Shown here piece by piece: positions 1 to 7,960 of a stretch of 38,350 nt of DNA (positions within the stretch are counted from its first letter, which is position 1; each line of letters begins with the position of its first letter). This DNA is from Lewinella cohaerens DSM 23179 (GTDB lineage Bacteria > Bacteroidota > Bacteroidia > Chitinophagales > Saprospiraceae). Where the stretch lies: the NCBI RefSeq assembly GCF_000379805.1, contig NZ_KB903541.1, positions 144,267 through 182,616 of the forward strand, in the 5' to 3' direction. The notes under the pieces were generated by a model. That model did no database searches, was not told the origin of the DNA, and worked only from the letters and a program-made list of their open reading frames with translations. The position numbers and the translations under genes were made by a program.

Positions 1-2118
1 AATGGTGCCTAAGTCGAGTTCGTACTGTCCGTTGCCCAAGTCGGTGAAAGGAACGTCCGCATCCATCAAGGTCATGAAGGGGTCTAAGTTAATGGTGATG
101 GAGGCATCTTCCGCCGTCAGGTTTGAGTAGTTGGCGTAGTTCAGGTACAGTTGGTTGTCAAAGCAACGCCGCAGGAAGGGCGCTGATACATCAACCGTGA
201 GATATGTACAGTCATCTACTAATATCGCCGGGAAATCGATGGTGTTAATGGATTCGGTGACTTCGGGAATGGTAATACTGGACACACAGCCAGAGGTAAC
301 GCCTGTAGGCAAGAGAAGCTGGACTTCTACATTGATTAAATCATCGCCAAACCAGTTGAGGAAGGCGGTGTAAGTACCCTCTGTGTTGGTGGTGGCGAGG
401 AAGGTGCGGTTGGAGTTGGTACTGGAAATGAGGACTTGCCAGCCGCCGAGGCCTGTTTCGCCGGTATCCAGGTCACAATTTTCGTTATCATCGAGAAATA
501 CTTGGCCGGTAAACAGGCTGAGTACCCCTTCGACAGTGATTACACTGAGGCAGTAATTGGCGTTTCCGCTGGCATCTACAGCCCACATTTCAACAGGATA
601 ATTACCTGCAATCGAAGGGATTGTTATAGGCCCTTCGGGGGGTAAAGTACCATCCGAGTCAGCTTCTAATATGATGCGAAGCTCTACATCACTACACCAG
701 TCGAAACTCCCTGCGTTGATGTCTTCGGCCCAAATGACGAGGTCTTCGCTTGGGTTGGCGTAAACATTAATTTGGCTGGTGCAAACTACGATAGGAGCGG
801 TATTGTCATTTTCGCAGTCGCCGCCCAGTGAATTAACCGTGACAACGGTGACGCAGGAGCTACTGTTACCAAAGTTATCGGTCGCCCAAACTTCAACGGG
901 ATATTCACCGGTCTCGGAGAAGGCCATTTCAAAGTTGGAAGTGGGGGCACCGGTGCTTTCAACGAGTAAATTGAGGCTAAGGGTAGGAGTGACGGTACAA
1001 TTGTCGGCGTAGATATCTAAAAGCTCAAAAGCATTGACAAAGGTAGCACTTGCACCTGGGTTGATGGTCGCAGTGGGCGAAGGCTCACATGTGATTACGG
1101 GAGCTTCGTCATCAGTAGTACAGTCGTCATTGTTCAGGTCGATAACGCTCACATTGGCAAAGCAGCTACTAAAATTACCACTGGCATCTTCGGCATAAAT
1201 CACCACTACGTAATCATCAATAACAGGAGGAAGTTGTAAGGAGGTAGTGGTAGGAGGAGTACCCGTGTTATCGGTATCGAGATTGATGGTTAGCTGCACG
1301 TTTCCACAGTTGTCGTAAGAACCTTCATCAATATCTTGTGCCCATAGGATGACCCCAAAATCAGGGATAGCACTCAGGGTGAGGCCGTTCTCACATATAG
1401 CTACAGGCGACTCCTCGTCGTTATCACAAGGATCGTCGGCACCTTCAATTATCTCAACGTAAGTGGTGCAAAAGGTGGCATTTCCTGCATCGTCAACGGC
1501 CCATACTTCTACAGGGTATTCTGCTGCAGCGTTGAATGTGATATCTATTTCGTTTTGCGGAGCACCTGTACTTTCGGAAACCAGGTTGATACTGAAATCG
1601 GGAGAGGTGTCACAATCTTCTGTGAAACTTTGGATAATATCTTGGGCGAAGATCGTGGCAGTACCGGTGCTGCCACTCAAGGCTGCCACGAGACCATTGA
1701 TGCAGAGGATTTCTGGTGCTTCGTTATCATCGCTGCAATCACCGTCGTTGACGCCGGTTATATTGACTTCACTGAAGCAGTTGCTCCAGTTGCCGGAGGG
1801 GTCAATGGAGTATACAATCACGTAATAAGTGCCAATGGCGGGAGGGATAGTTACCGAAGTTGTTGCAGGAGGTGTACCTGTATCGTCGGCGGGGGTGGTT
1901 AAACGTAGCGTTACCGGCCCACAATCATCGAAAGAGCTTTCGACGATATCGGTAGTGGAAAGGGTGATGTCGCTGCCTTCGGTGGCAATGAGGTTGATAT
2001 CGGTGTTGCAAATGACGACGGGACCAATAACATCGTTGTCACAATCCTGTGCTTGCAGGAAAGAAGAGCCAAAAAGCAGTAAGAAGAAAAAAGTTAATAG
2101 TTCGTTTTTGCTTTTCAT
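1..2118 (-). CDS. Large modular secreted protein, C-terminal part cut by window edge
   Basis: The frame is open from the ATG at 2116-2118 (minus strand) to base 1, giving 706 visible residues without a stop. It begins with a signal peptide (MKSKNELLTFFFLLLFGSSFLQAQ) and then has five Cys-containing repeats of about 100 residues. The repeats share the pattern D-[ND]-[ED]-x-P-x-[IV]-x-C near their start and [VA]-x-D-x-[SAF]-G-N-x-x-x-C near their end, for example PVEVWATDNFGNSSSC. This resembles HYR/Ig-like adhesion repeats. Next comes a Cna-B/SdrD-like module starting about residue 535 (FTGQVFLDDNENCDLDTGE), then a domain like those between surface repeats (about residue 620 onward). Such proteins in Bacteroidota are usually T9SS cargo with a C-terminal sorting tail; that end lies outside the window. 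A weak promoter candidate (CACTTTTG at 2190-2197, with TTTG upstream) would give a leader of about 70 nt. Role: probably cell-surface adhesion or structural (inference). Confidence 0.85.
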   Translation of the reverse strand, partial: MKSKNELLTFFFLLLFGSSFLQAQDCDNDVIGPVVICNTDINLIATEGSDITLSTTDIVESSFDDCGPVTLRLTTPADDTGTPPATTSVTIPPAIGTYYVIVYSIDPSGNWSNCFSEVNITGVNDGDCSDDNEAPEILCINGLVAALSGSTGTATIFAQDIIQSFTEDCDTSPDFSINLVSESTGAPQNEIDITFNAAAEYPVEVWAVDDAGNATFCTTYVEIIEGADDPCDNDEESPVAICENGLTLSAIPDFGVILWAQDIDEGSYDNCGNVQLTINLDTDNTGTPPTTTSLQLPPVIDDYVVVIYAEDASGNFSSCFANVSVIDLNNDDCTTDDEAPVITCEPSPTATINPGASATFVNAFELLDIYADNCTVTPTLSLNLLVESTGAPTSNFEMAFSETGEYPVEVWATDNFGNSSSCVTVVTVNSLGGDCENDNTAPIVVCTSQINVYANPSEDLVIWAEDINAGSFDWCSDVELRIILEADSDGTLPPEGPITIPSIAGNYPVEMWAVDASGNANYCLSVITVEGVLSLFTGQVFLDDNENCDLDTGETGLGGWQVLISSTNSNRTFLATTNTEGTYTAFLNWFGDDLINVEVQLLLPTGVTSGCVSSITIPEVTESINTIDFPAILVDDCTYLTVDVSAPFLRRCFDNQLYLNYANYSNLTAEDASITINLDPFMTLMDADVPFTDLGNGQYELDLGTI

Positions 2119-2282
2119 GATTGAAGTTTTTGTTCTGGGATTCTAATTAAATAGATAGGTATTTTAACCTATTATTAAAACTTACAATGCAAAAGTGATG
2201 CAAATGAAGGGTAATTACAAAGACAAAAAATAGTAATTGTAGAGTAGTTTATAGTAGATTTTATGTTTAAAAAATTGATATT

Positions 2283-3731
2283 GTGTATGTTGAGAATAAT
2301 ATAATTATGGCTAATAAAGGAGAGAGTGTTTTTGACTCGCAGTTGTTTCAGCTATTAATGCAGCTAAATAAAAGAGAATTGACCGCATTTCGGCAATTTT
2401 TGGCATCCCCCTATTTCAATCAGCGAGAGGATGTATTGTCTTTGTTTAATGGTTTTTACCCTTTTCTGGTTGATGAGGGAGCGCCCACGAAAAGAGAACT
2501 TTGGCGTTGGGTTTACGGTGACGACGACTTTAATGATCAGAAATTACGCCTTTTGATGAGCTATCTGTCTAAGCTCATTGAACAGTTTATTGCGGTGGAA
2601 ATGACCCTTGCTGATGATTTTGAAGTAAAGATGAAGGTTGCTAACCAGTTGAGGTCTCGTGCCGATAGTCAGCTGCACGAACGTTTTTTAAAAGGGTCAA
2701 AGCGTATTTTGGAAAAGCAGCCCTTGCGTAATGCCGAGTACTGGTTACATAATTATCGTCATCAGGAAGCGGCTTACAGGCAGGCGTTTTCGCGACGACC
2801 AGAGCAGAATGATAATTTTGCGCTCCTCAGTGAGTCCTTTGATAAAGCCTTTCTGGCGCTGAAGCTGAGGCAGAACATGTGGCTGTTCAATCACGAGCAA
2901 CTCTACAAGTGGGGCTATCAGCCTACTGCACTGGACCGTTTTATTGAGCAACTTGATGAGGCTACGCTTACGCGAGAGCCTGCTTTGTCACTCTATTACT
3001 TTGGGATGCAGGTATTGCAGTCTCCTACCGATGAGAAGGTCTTCCAGCAGTTTACCCAAACACTTTTTGCATACAGTGCTTTATTTCCAGAAGAAGAAGC
3101 GCGTGACCTTTATTTGTTGGCCATCAATTTTGGGGTGCGGCAGGTCAATGAAGGCCAGCGCAGTTATTTTCCTAAAGTGATGGAGCTTTACCGCAACGGC
3201 CTGGAGCAGGGGTATCTCTTGCGCAATGGCGTACTGTCGCGTTTTACCTACCATAATATAGTGACGACGGCCCTCCAAATTGGTGAGTTGACCTGGGCGG
3301 AAGTATTCATCGAAGAATGGACCAATAAGCTGGAGCGTCGCTTCCGAGACCGGATGTATCACTTCAATCGCGCCAAAATTGCCTATGCGGACCAGCGTTA
3401 TGACGAAGCATTGCCACTCTTGCAACAGGCCAATTATCATGATCCATTGCTCAACCTGGGCGCGCGAACCTTACTGCTCAAGATTTATTTTGAATTGGAA
3501 GAATGGGAAGTGTTGCAGAGTCACCTTGACGCTTTTCAAAATTACCTACGCCGAAAAGAGGGCATCACTTACCATAGAACCAACTACCGCAACCTCATTC
3601 GGTTTACCCGACAGTTACTCAAAGCTCAGCTGGGCAGCAAATTGCAACGGACGAAACTCCGTGATCGGATTCTTCAGGAGATCACCCTGACAGAAAAGGA
3701 ATGGTTGTTGAAGCAATTGGGGGATGATTGA
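2283..3731 (+). CDS. Hypothetical helical protein, possibly TPR-like
   Basis: This 482-residue cytoplasmic-looking protein has no signal peptide or membrane segment. It is rich in Leu, Gln, Arg, Tyr and Phe, as in an all-helical fold. The stretch about 350-430 (from RMYHFNRAKIAYADQRYDEA) looks like degenerate tetratricopeptide helices. I do not recognise a named family and assign no function. Two starts are possible: the ATG at 2283, or the ATG at 2307 (MANKGESVFDSQLF), which follows an A/T-rich tract like many Bacteroidota start sites. The shorter form loses only eight residues and may be the real one. The gene stands alone, divergent from the secreted protein on its left and followed by a long repeat-bearing gap. 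Coding is supported by the long uninterrupted frame and protein-like composition. Confidence 0.85.
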   Translation: MYVENNIIMANKGESVFDSQLFQLLMQLNKRELTAFRQFLASPYFNQREDVLSLFNGFYPFLVDEGAPTKRELWRWVYGDDDFNDQKLRLLMSYLSKLIEQFIAVEMTLADDFEVKMKVANQLRSRADSQLHERFLKGSKRILEKQPLRNAEYWLHNYRHQEAAYRQAFSRRPEQNDNFALLSESFDKAFLALKLRQNMWLFNHEQLYKWGYQPTALDRFIEQLDEATLTREPALSLYYFGMQVLQSPTDEKVFQQFTQTLFAYSALFPEEEARDLYLLAINFGVRQVNEGQRSYFPKVMELYRNGLEQGYLLRNGVLSRFTYHNIVTTALQIGELTWAEVFIEEWTNKLERRFRDRMYHFNRAKIAYADQRYDEALPLLQQANYHDPLLNLGARTLLLKIYFELEEWEVLQSHLDAFQNYLRRKEGITYHRTNYRNLIRFTRQLLKAQLGSKLQRTKLRDRILQEITLTEKEWLLKQLGDD

Positions 3732-3740
3732 TTTTTTATG

Positions 3741-3862
3741 CTTTGGGGCCATAGCGGAGCTGCGCTAGCTACCACTTCATTCCCGATCTTTCATCGGGAT
3801 CCTTAGTTCCCGACTGAAAAGTCGGGACGCCTCGTGCTCCGGCCTCACGGTCTTCGCAAAAG
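3741..3862 (+). repeat. GC-rich intergenic repeat R1 with two hairpins
   Basis: The block begins CTTTGGGGCCATAGCGG and ends CGTGCTCCGGCCTCACGG, then TCTTCGCAAAAG. The minus strand at 29240-29383 has the same two ends around a different middle, so these are two members of a dispersed repeat family. The middle of this copy holds two perfect hairpins: TCCCGAT 3781-3787 with ATCGGGA 3793-3799, and TCCCGACT 3808-3815 with AGTCGGGA 3820-3827. It lies directly after the stop codon at 3731 and may also serve as a transcript end, but there is no T-run. Confidence 0.6.
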
Positions 3863-3929
3863 AAAATACGTCAAGATGGGGAGGAATAGGAGTTAATGGC
3901 TAGGGAAAAGGCATAAAATGTTTTTTTGT

Positions 3930-3960
3930 TTTGAAATAAAAACAAAAATGTCTATATTTG
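3930..3960 (+). promoter_or_regulatory. Bacteroidota-type promoter of element A
   Basis: TTTG at 3930-3933, a 19-nt spacer and TATATTTG at 3953-3960 match the Bacteroidota primary sigma consensus (-33 TTTG/TTG, -7 TAnnTTTG). The nearest gene starts 340 nt downstream, so the promoter would drive the structured element at 3961-4149, either as a free RNA or as a very long leader. Confidence 0.6.
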
Positions 3961-4149
3961 CGATGGAATTATTCCCTATCATAGGTAAGTACCCCCATTT
4001 CTTGGGGCATTCAGAGGTATAAGTTTGGATATTGCGCGGCACTCGCTTCAGTGAGTGCATAAAGTACTATGGCTATGCCCCATGGTTTTGGGGATGGTCG
4101 ACGGCGACTGAGGCCTGGGTGGGTTGACCCTCCAGGGTCCGCCGATAAC
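3941..4149 (+). repeat. Structured element copy A (putative ncRNA or non-autonomous element)
   Basis: This 209-bp block recurs in inverted orientation at 28622-28830 with about a dozen substitutions and one 1-nt indel; the last 55 nt (4095-4149) are identical. Predicted hairpins are CCCCA 3993-3997 with TGGGG 4003-4007, and GCACTC 4039-4044 with GAGTGC 4053-4058. A third is CCCCA 4078-4082 with TGGGG 4089-4093. The fourth is compound: GGCGAC 4103-4108 with GTCCGCC 4137-4143, CCTGG 4114-4118 with CCAGG 4132-4136, and GGG 4121-4123 with CCC 4128-4130. Changes in copy B keep the second hairpin through G.U pairs. No reading frame is conserved. No T-run follows, so the 3' end is unknown. It does not look like tmRNA, RNase P or SRP RNA. 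Confidence 0.6.
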
Positions 4150-4221
4150 GCTGCCTCCGATGAAAATTCACCATCATCAGAACTATCTCACTCTACAAAG
4201 GTTAACAAGTAACAATTCTCG

Positions 4222-4256
4222 TTGAGCTTCAAATTATCGATGTTTGTTTAGATTTG
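4222..4256 (+). promoter_or_regulatory. Candidate promoter of the WD40 gene
   Basis: TAGATTTG at 4249-4256 matches the TAnnTTTG -7 box. A TTG at 4222-4224 lies 24 nt upstream, slightly long for a -33 element. Transcription would start near 4263, leaving a leader of about 37 nt before the ATG at 4300. This gives the WD40 gene a promoter independent of element A. Confidence 0.4.
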
Positions 4257-4299
4257 TCATCAACATTTCTATTTACACTCAGGAATTACTAAAAAGATC

Positions 4300-5256
4300 A
4301 TGTCTCCACTCAATATTCGTAAAGTTCATCAACTGACTGGCCACAATGCGGCGATCTACGCCTTGGTACCTGGGCCTCAGCCAGGGACTTTCCTTTCGGC
4401 AGCAGGAGATGGTTGGATTGTGCAATGGTCGCTCAATGATGCTACTGAAGGAGAAGAATTGCTAGGGAAGCTGGTAGCCAAGGTCGATACACAGGTTTTT
4501 AGCCTAGCATATTTACCCGTCACCAATACCGTCGTTGCTGGAGACATGAATGGTGGTGTTCATTGGCTAAACCTGTCTGAGGATCGCCCAAATCGTCACT
4601 TGGCACATCACCGTAAAGGTACCTATGGAATCGTCATCGCGGGTGATCAACTGATAACTTTAGGGGGCGATGGTGTCATTACACGTTGGGATACCTTGCG
4701 GCAGAGTAGTGTGGAAAGTTTGCAATTGAGCAATAAGGCTTTACGAACGGCAGTATACCGGGAGGAAGAAGCGGAGTGGCTCATTGGGGCTAGTGATCAC
4801 CATATTTACCGCTTGGATGCTGCTGATTTTTCCATCAAGGAAAAAATTGCAGCTGCTCACGAAAACTCTGTTTTTTGTATTCAGGAACACCCTAAAGAGA
4901 GTAATAAATTCTTCAGCGGCAGCCGAGATGCTTTGCTAAAAGTATGGCAAATAGGAGAGGAGGGAGCACCCACTGCGCTACTCGATTCCCAACCCGCCCA
5001 CTGGTACACTATTAATGACCTGCTTACTAGTCCGGATGGTAAACACTTGCTTACGGCGAGCCGGGATAAGACTATCCGCATCTGGGATACGGCTACCTAT
5101 AAGTTGATCAAAACCCTGGATGCAGCCCGTGATGGTGGTCATGTCAACAGTGTTAATCGATTGCTATGGGTACCAGGTACCTCTTGTTTTGTAAGTGCCA
5201 GCGATGATCGATCAATCATTGTATGGAACGTAGAGGTTTTGCACCGCAACGTTTAA
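4300..5256 (+). CDS. WD40-repeat protein
   Basis: The 318-residue protein is built almost wholly of WD40 blades, each with the alternating GH...D...W pattern. Clear blades start at TGHNAAIYAL (about residue 13), with GDGWIVQWSL; at about 110-130 with GDGVITRWDT; at about 188 with AHENSVFCIQ and SRDALLKVWQ; at about 228 with AHWYTINDLL and SRDKTIRIWD; and at the end with GGHVNSVNRL and SDDRSIIVWN. The length fits one seven-bladed propeller. There is no signal peptide, so it is probably cytoplasmic. WD40 propellers are protein-protein scaffolds and no enzymatic motif is present; the partner is unknown. It converges on pcm with a 37-nt gap. Confidence 0.9.
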   Translation: MSPLNIRKVHQLTGHNAAIYALVPGPQPGTFLSAAGDGWIVQWSLNDATEGEELLGKLVAKVDTQVFSLAYLPVTNTVVAGDMNGGVHWLNLSEDRPNRHLAHHRKGTYGIVIAGDQLITLGGDGVITRWDTLRQSSVESLQLSNKALRTAVYREEEAEWLIGASDHHIYRLDAADFSIKEKIAAAHENSVFCIQEHPKESNKFFSGSRDALLKVWQIGEEGAPTALLDSQPAHWYTINDLLTSPDGKHLLTASRDKTIRIWDTATYKLIKTLDAARDGGHVNSVNRLLWVPGTSCFVSASDDRSIIVWNVEVLHRNV

Positions 5257-5293
5257 CCCGCCGCACACTATCCATCTGCTGAATCTGAAATGC

Positions 5294-5893
5294 CTATGCC
5301 GTTCCCGGCAAAAAAGGTACAAATCTAAAATCTCCGTGATCTTCGGTTTCCCATTCTGTTTTTCCCCGGCGTATGATGCGCAACATACGTTGGTCTTTGT
5401 CTCCAACGGGGATGACCAGCATTCCTCCGATAGTTAGCTGTTCTTTTAAGGCTTGTGGCACTTCCGGCGCTCCTGCCGTGACGATTATCCGGTGAAAGGG
5501 CGCCATTTCTGGCAGGCCTTTGTATCCATCACGATGGTAACAGCGTACCCCTTTTAGCCCTAATAGCTGAAGCATTTTTTTAGCCTTCAAGTGCAAGGGA
5601 CGATGCCGCTCAATAGTAAAAACACGTCCGCCAAGTAAGGCCAAAACAGCAGCTTGGTAGCCACTGCCTGTACCGATTTCCAGTACTTTGTCTCGCTTAT
5701 TTACCTCTAGTAAGGTACTTTGAAAAGCAACAGTATAAGGCTGAGAAATCGTTTGTTCACAACCAATAGGAAATGGTTTGTCCTGATAAGCCCAATCCGC
5801 AAAAGCTTTCTCCAAAAAGAAATGCCGAGGTACTCGACCAATCGCTTCCAGCACCCGTTCATTACGGATACCCTTCTCACGTAGCACTTTCAC
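5294..5893 (-). CDS. pcm: Protein-L-isoaspartate O-methyltransferase, unusual start
   Basis: Pcm methylates L-isoaspartyl residues in aged proteins with S-adenosylmethionine, starting their repair. The SAM-binding motif I is VLEIGTGSGYQAA (about residues 70-82). The substrate-site signature QTISQPYTVA (47-56) and the motif VPRHFF (21-26) are typical of the family. Coordinates start at a GTG (5891-5893). However, the frame stays open upstream and encodes LQDSYQHQGQRRQLV directly before it, which matches the N-terminus usual in Bacteroidota Pcm. No ATG, GTG or TTG lies between that segment and the in-frame TAA upstream, only CTG (5933-5935) and ATT (5936-5938). Either translation starts at a rare codon or the protein is N-terminally shortened. 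It converges on the WD40 gene. Confidence 0.9.
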   Translation of the reverse strand: MKVLREKGIRNERVLEAIGRVPRHFFLEKAFADWAYQDKPFPIGCEQTISQPYTVAFQSTLLEVNKRDKVLEIGTGSGYQAAVLALLGGRVFTIERHRPLHLKAKKMLQLLGLKGVRCYHRDGYKGLPEMAPFHRIIVTAGAPEVPQALKEQLTIGGMLVIPVGDKDQRMLRIIRRGKTEWETEDHGDFRFVPFLPGTA

Positions 5894-6095
5894 GAGTTGC
5901 CGTCGTTGCCCTTGATGTTGATAGGAGTCTTGCAGAATTGAAGTTGTTTACAATGATACTTTGTAAGTGTATGCCGTAGGGGTGGCTATGCCAAAAGCTG
6001 GGTAAATGTGTGTGATGGTGTAAGCGTTGGGTAAGTGTAAGGGGGTAAAAGTTGTTTTAGATAAACGGAACCCTTACAGCCCCAAAATAGATTTT

Positions 6096-6136
6096 ACCAT
6101 CAACCATCAACCATCAACCATCAACCATCAACCATG
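6096..6136. repeat. Heptanucleotide tandem repeat ACCATCA
   Basis: Five perfect head-to-tail copies of ACCATCA from 6096 to 6130 are followed by a partial sixth (ACCATG). The array sits just downstream of the phosphoglucomutase stop codon at 6139, so it would be in that mRNA's 3' end. Copy number may vary between strains through slippage. Confidence 0.85.
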
Positions 6137-6138
6137 CT

Positions 6139-7881
6139 TTATACTCCCAAGTCTTTCATGATATTGTCCAGTTTTGTGTCCAGCGTTTGCTCTACGGTGG
6201 GAAACTGGATTTTATCATTTAACGGAGCATTGACACTACAGTAGAATTTGATTTTCGGTTCTGTTCCTGACGGGCGAGCAGAAATGATGCTGCCATCTTC
6301 TGTGAAGAACTGTAAAACATTGGAGCTTGGTAAGTCAATAGGTGCAGTGCTTCCGTCAGCGACGTGGTGCGCGGTGCTACTTGCGTAATCCATGATCGTG
6401 GTTACCTGTGAGCCTCCAAGGACGAGTGGTGGATCTTTACGATACTTGTCCATCAGTGCTGCAATTTCCTCAGCGCCGCTTTTGCCTTTCTTGGTAATGG
6501 CAATCAGCTTTTCCTTGTAACAGCCATATTCTACGTAAATATCCAATAGTGCATCGTAGATACTACGTCCTTGGTCTTTGTAGAAGGCGGCCATTTCAGC
6601 AATCATAGCACAGGAAATAACAGCATCTTTATCGCGAGCGTGTTCGCCTACCAGCAAGCCGTAACTTTCTTCGCCACCAGCAAGAAAGGTCTTTTTTCCT
6701 TCAAGTTCTGTCATGATTTTACCAATCCACTTGAATCCGGTAAGTGTATTGAAGCATTCGATACCTTTGGATTCGGCCATCTTATCAATGAGGTAAGACG
6801 TTACGATTGTCTTGATCACGTATTCTTTACCGGTCAGTTTACCACTTTTCTCCCAAGCAGTCATCACATAATTGATCAGCAGTGCTGCGGTTTGATTACC
6901 GTTGAGAAGAATAAATTCCCCGTCATTATTGCGCACAGCAATTCCTACACGGTCAGCATCAGGATCCGTAGCCATTACCAGTTCGGCACCTTTGGCTTTT
7001 GCCTGATCCATGGCCATGGTGAGGGCTTCTTTTTCTTCAGGGTTGGGGTAAATGACCGTTGGGAAGTTGCCATCTACGACCATTTGTTCTTTTACAAGAT
7101 GAACATTGGTAAACCCAAATTGCTCCAGCGCAGGTGGTACCATCACGCCGCCTGTTCCGTGAATAGGGGAGAAGACGATAGGTAGGTCGTGTTGCCTTTT
7201 GATGGCATCGCGCGAGATGGAAAGCTTAAGCAATGCCGCGAGGTATTGTTCGTCCATCTCTTTACCGATGGTTTCGATCTTGTCTTCCTGAGGGGTAAAC
7301 TTGATCTCATCGACGCTGTTGATCTTATCTACTTCGGCCATGACATTCACATCATGAGGGGCGGTAAGTTGCCCGCCATCGTCACCATAAGCTTTGTAGC
7401 CGTTGTACTCTTTGGGATTATGTGAGGCCGTAATCATTACCCCACTTTTGCAACCCAGTTCTCTGATTGCAAACGATAATTCGGGAGTAGGACGTAAGCC
7501 GTTAAAGAAATAAACGTAGATGCCGTTGGCCGAAAACACTTCGGCTACCAAGCGGGCAAAAGTGTCTGAGTCGTTGCGGCAATCGTGCGCTATAGCCACT
7601 TTTATTTCCTGATCAGGATATAGCTGCAGCAGGTAGTTGCTCAAGCCCTGGGTAGCCATACCAAGGGTGTATTTATTGATTCTGTTAGATCCAACGCCCA
7701 TAATGCCCCGGATTCCACCCGTACCAAACTCTAAGTCTTTATAAAAGCTATCTGTTAGCTCCGTATGTTTTTCCTCCTCAATTAGCTGACGAATGTATTG
7801 TTTACTTTCTTCGTCGTAATTTCCGTTCAACCATTGGTTGATGTTTGCTTGTACGCTGGAATCCAAAGATACTAATGACAT
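6139..7881 (-). CDS. Phosphoglucomutase/phosphomannomutase (alpha-D-phosphohexomutase)
   Basis: This cytoplasmic enzyme interconverts hexose 1- and 6-phosphates through a phosphoserine. All four family signatures are present. The active-site serine loop is GVMITASHNPKEYNG, the metal loop is TDPDADRVG, the sugar-specificity loop is GGEESYG, and the phosphate-binding loop near the C-terminus is RPSGTEPK. The start used is the ATG at 7881 (MSLVSLDSSVQANINQWLNG, 580 residues). An in-frame ATG at 7911 would add ten residues but lies inside a TAACTTTG promoter box. The length fits the long Bacteroidota type of about 570-580 residues, closer to PgcA/Pgm2-like enzymes than to short ManB. It is monocistronic and is followed by the heptamer repeat. 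Confidence 0.95.
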   Translation of the reverse strand: MSLVSLDSSVQANINQWLNGNYDEESKQYIRQLIEEEKHTELTDSFYKDLEFGTGGIRGIMGVGSNRINKYTLGMATQGLSNYLLQLYPDQEIKVAIAHDCRNDSDTFARLVAEVFSANGIYVYFFNGLRPTPELSFAIRELGCKSGVMITASHNPKEYNGYKAYGDDGGQLTAPHDVNVMAEVDKINSVDEIKFTPQEDKIETIGKEMDEQYLAALLKLSISRDAIKRQHDLPIVFSPIHGTGGVMVPPALEQFGFTNVHLVKEQMVVDGNFPTVIYPNPEEKEALTMAMDQAKAKGAELVMATDPDADRVGIAVRNNDGEFILLNGNQTAALLINYVMTAWEKSGKLTGKEYVIKTIVTSYLIDKMAESKGIECFNTLTGFKWIGKIMTELEGKKTFLAGGEESYGLLVGEHARDKDAVISCAMIAEMAAFYKDQGRSIYDALLDIYVEYGCYKEKLIAITKKGKSGAEEIAALMDKYRKDPPLVLGGSQVTTIMDYASSTAHHVADGSTAPIDLPSSNVLQFFTEDGSIISARPSGTEPKIKFYCSVNAPLNDKIQFPTVEQTLDTKLDNIMKDLGV

Positions 7882-7908
7882 AAGTTGATTCTTTTTTTGT
7901 GGATGGAA

Positions 7909-7916
7909 CAAAGTTA
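7909..7916 (-). promoter_or_regulatory. Candidate -7 box for phosphohexomutase gene
   Basis: On the minus strand the sequence reads TAACTTTG, an exact TAnnTTTG match. It is 27 nt upstream of the preferred ATG at 7881. No clear TTTG is seen at the expected -33 distance. Its position argues against the alternative start at 7911. Confidence 0.4.
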
Positions 7917-7960
7917 CCGATCAGGAATTAATTCTCTTTGGTTTTAGAAGCGCAATTTTT

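Noticed and set aside
3964-4023. A 19-codon frame (MELFPIIGKYPHFLGHSEV) in element copy A that could be a leader peptide
   Set aside because: In copy B the ATG is TCG, so the start is not conserved, and the substitutions do not look codon-constrained.
3941-4299. Element A as a riboswitch or leader of the WD40 gene
   Set aside because: Copy B has no downstream gene on its strand, and the WD40 gene has its own promoter-like box at 4249.
6571-7185. A 204-codon open frame on the plus strand
   Set aside because: It lies antisense to the phosphohexomutase, whose signature motifs are intact; the composition is that of a shadow frame.
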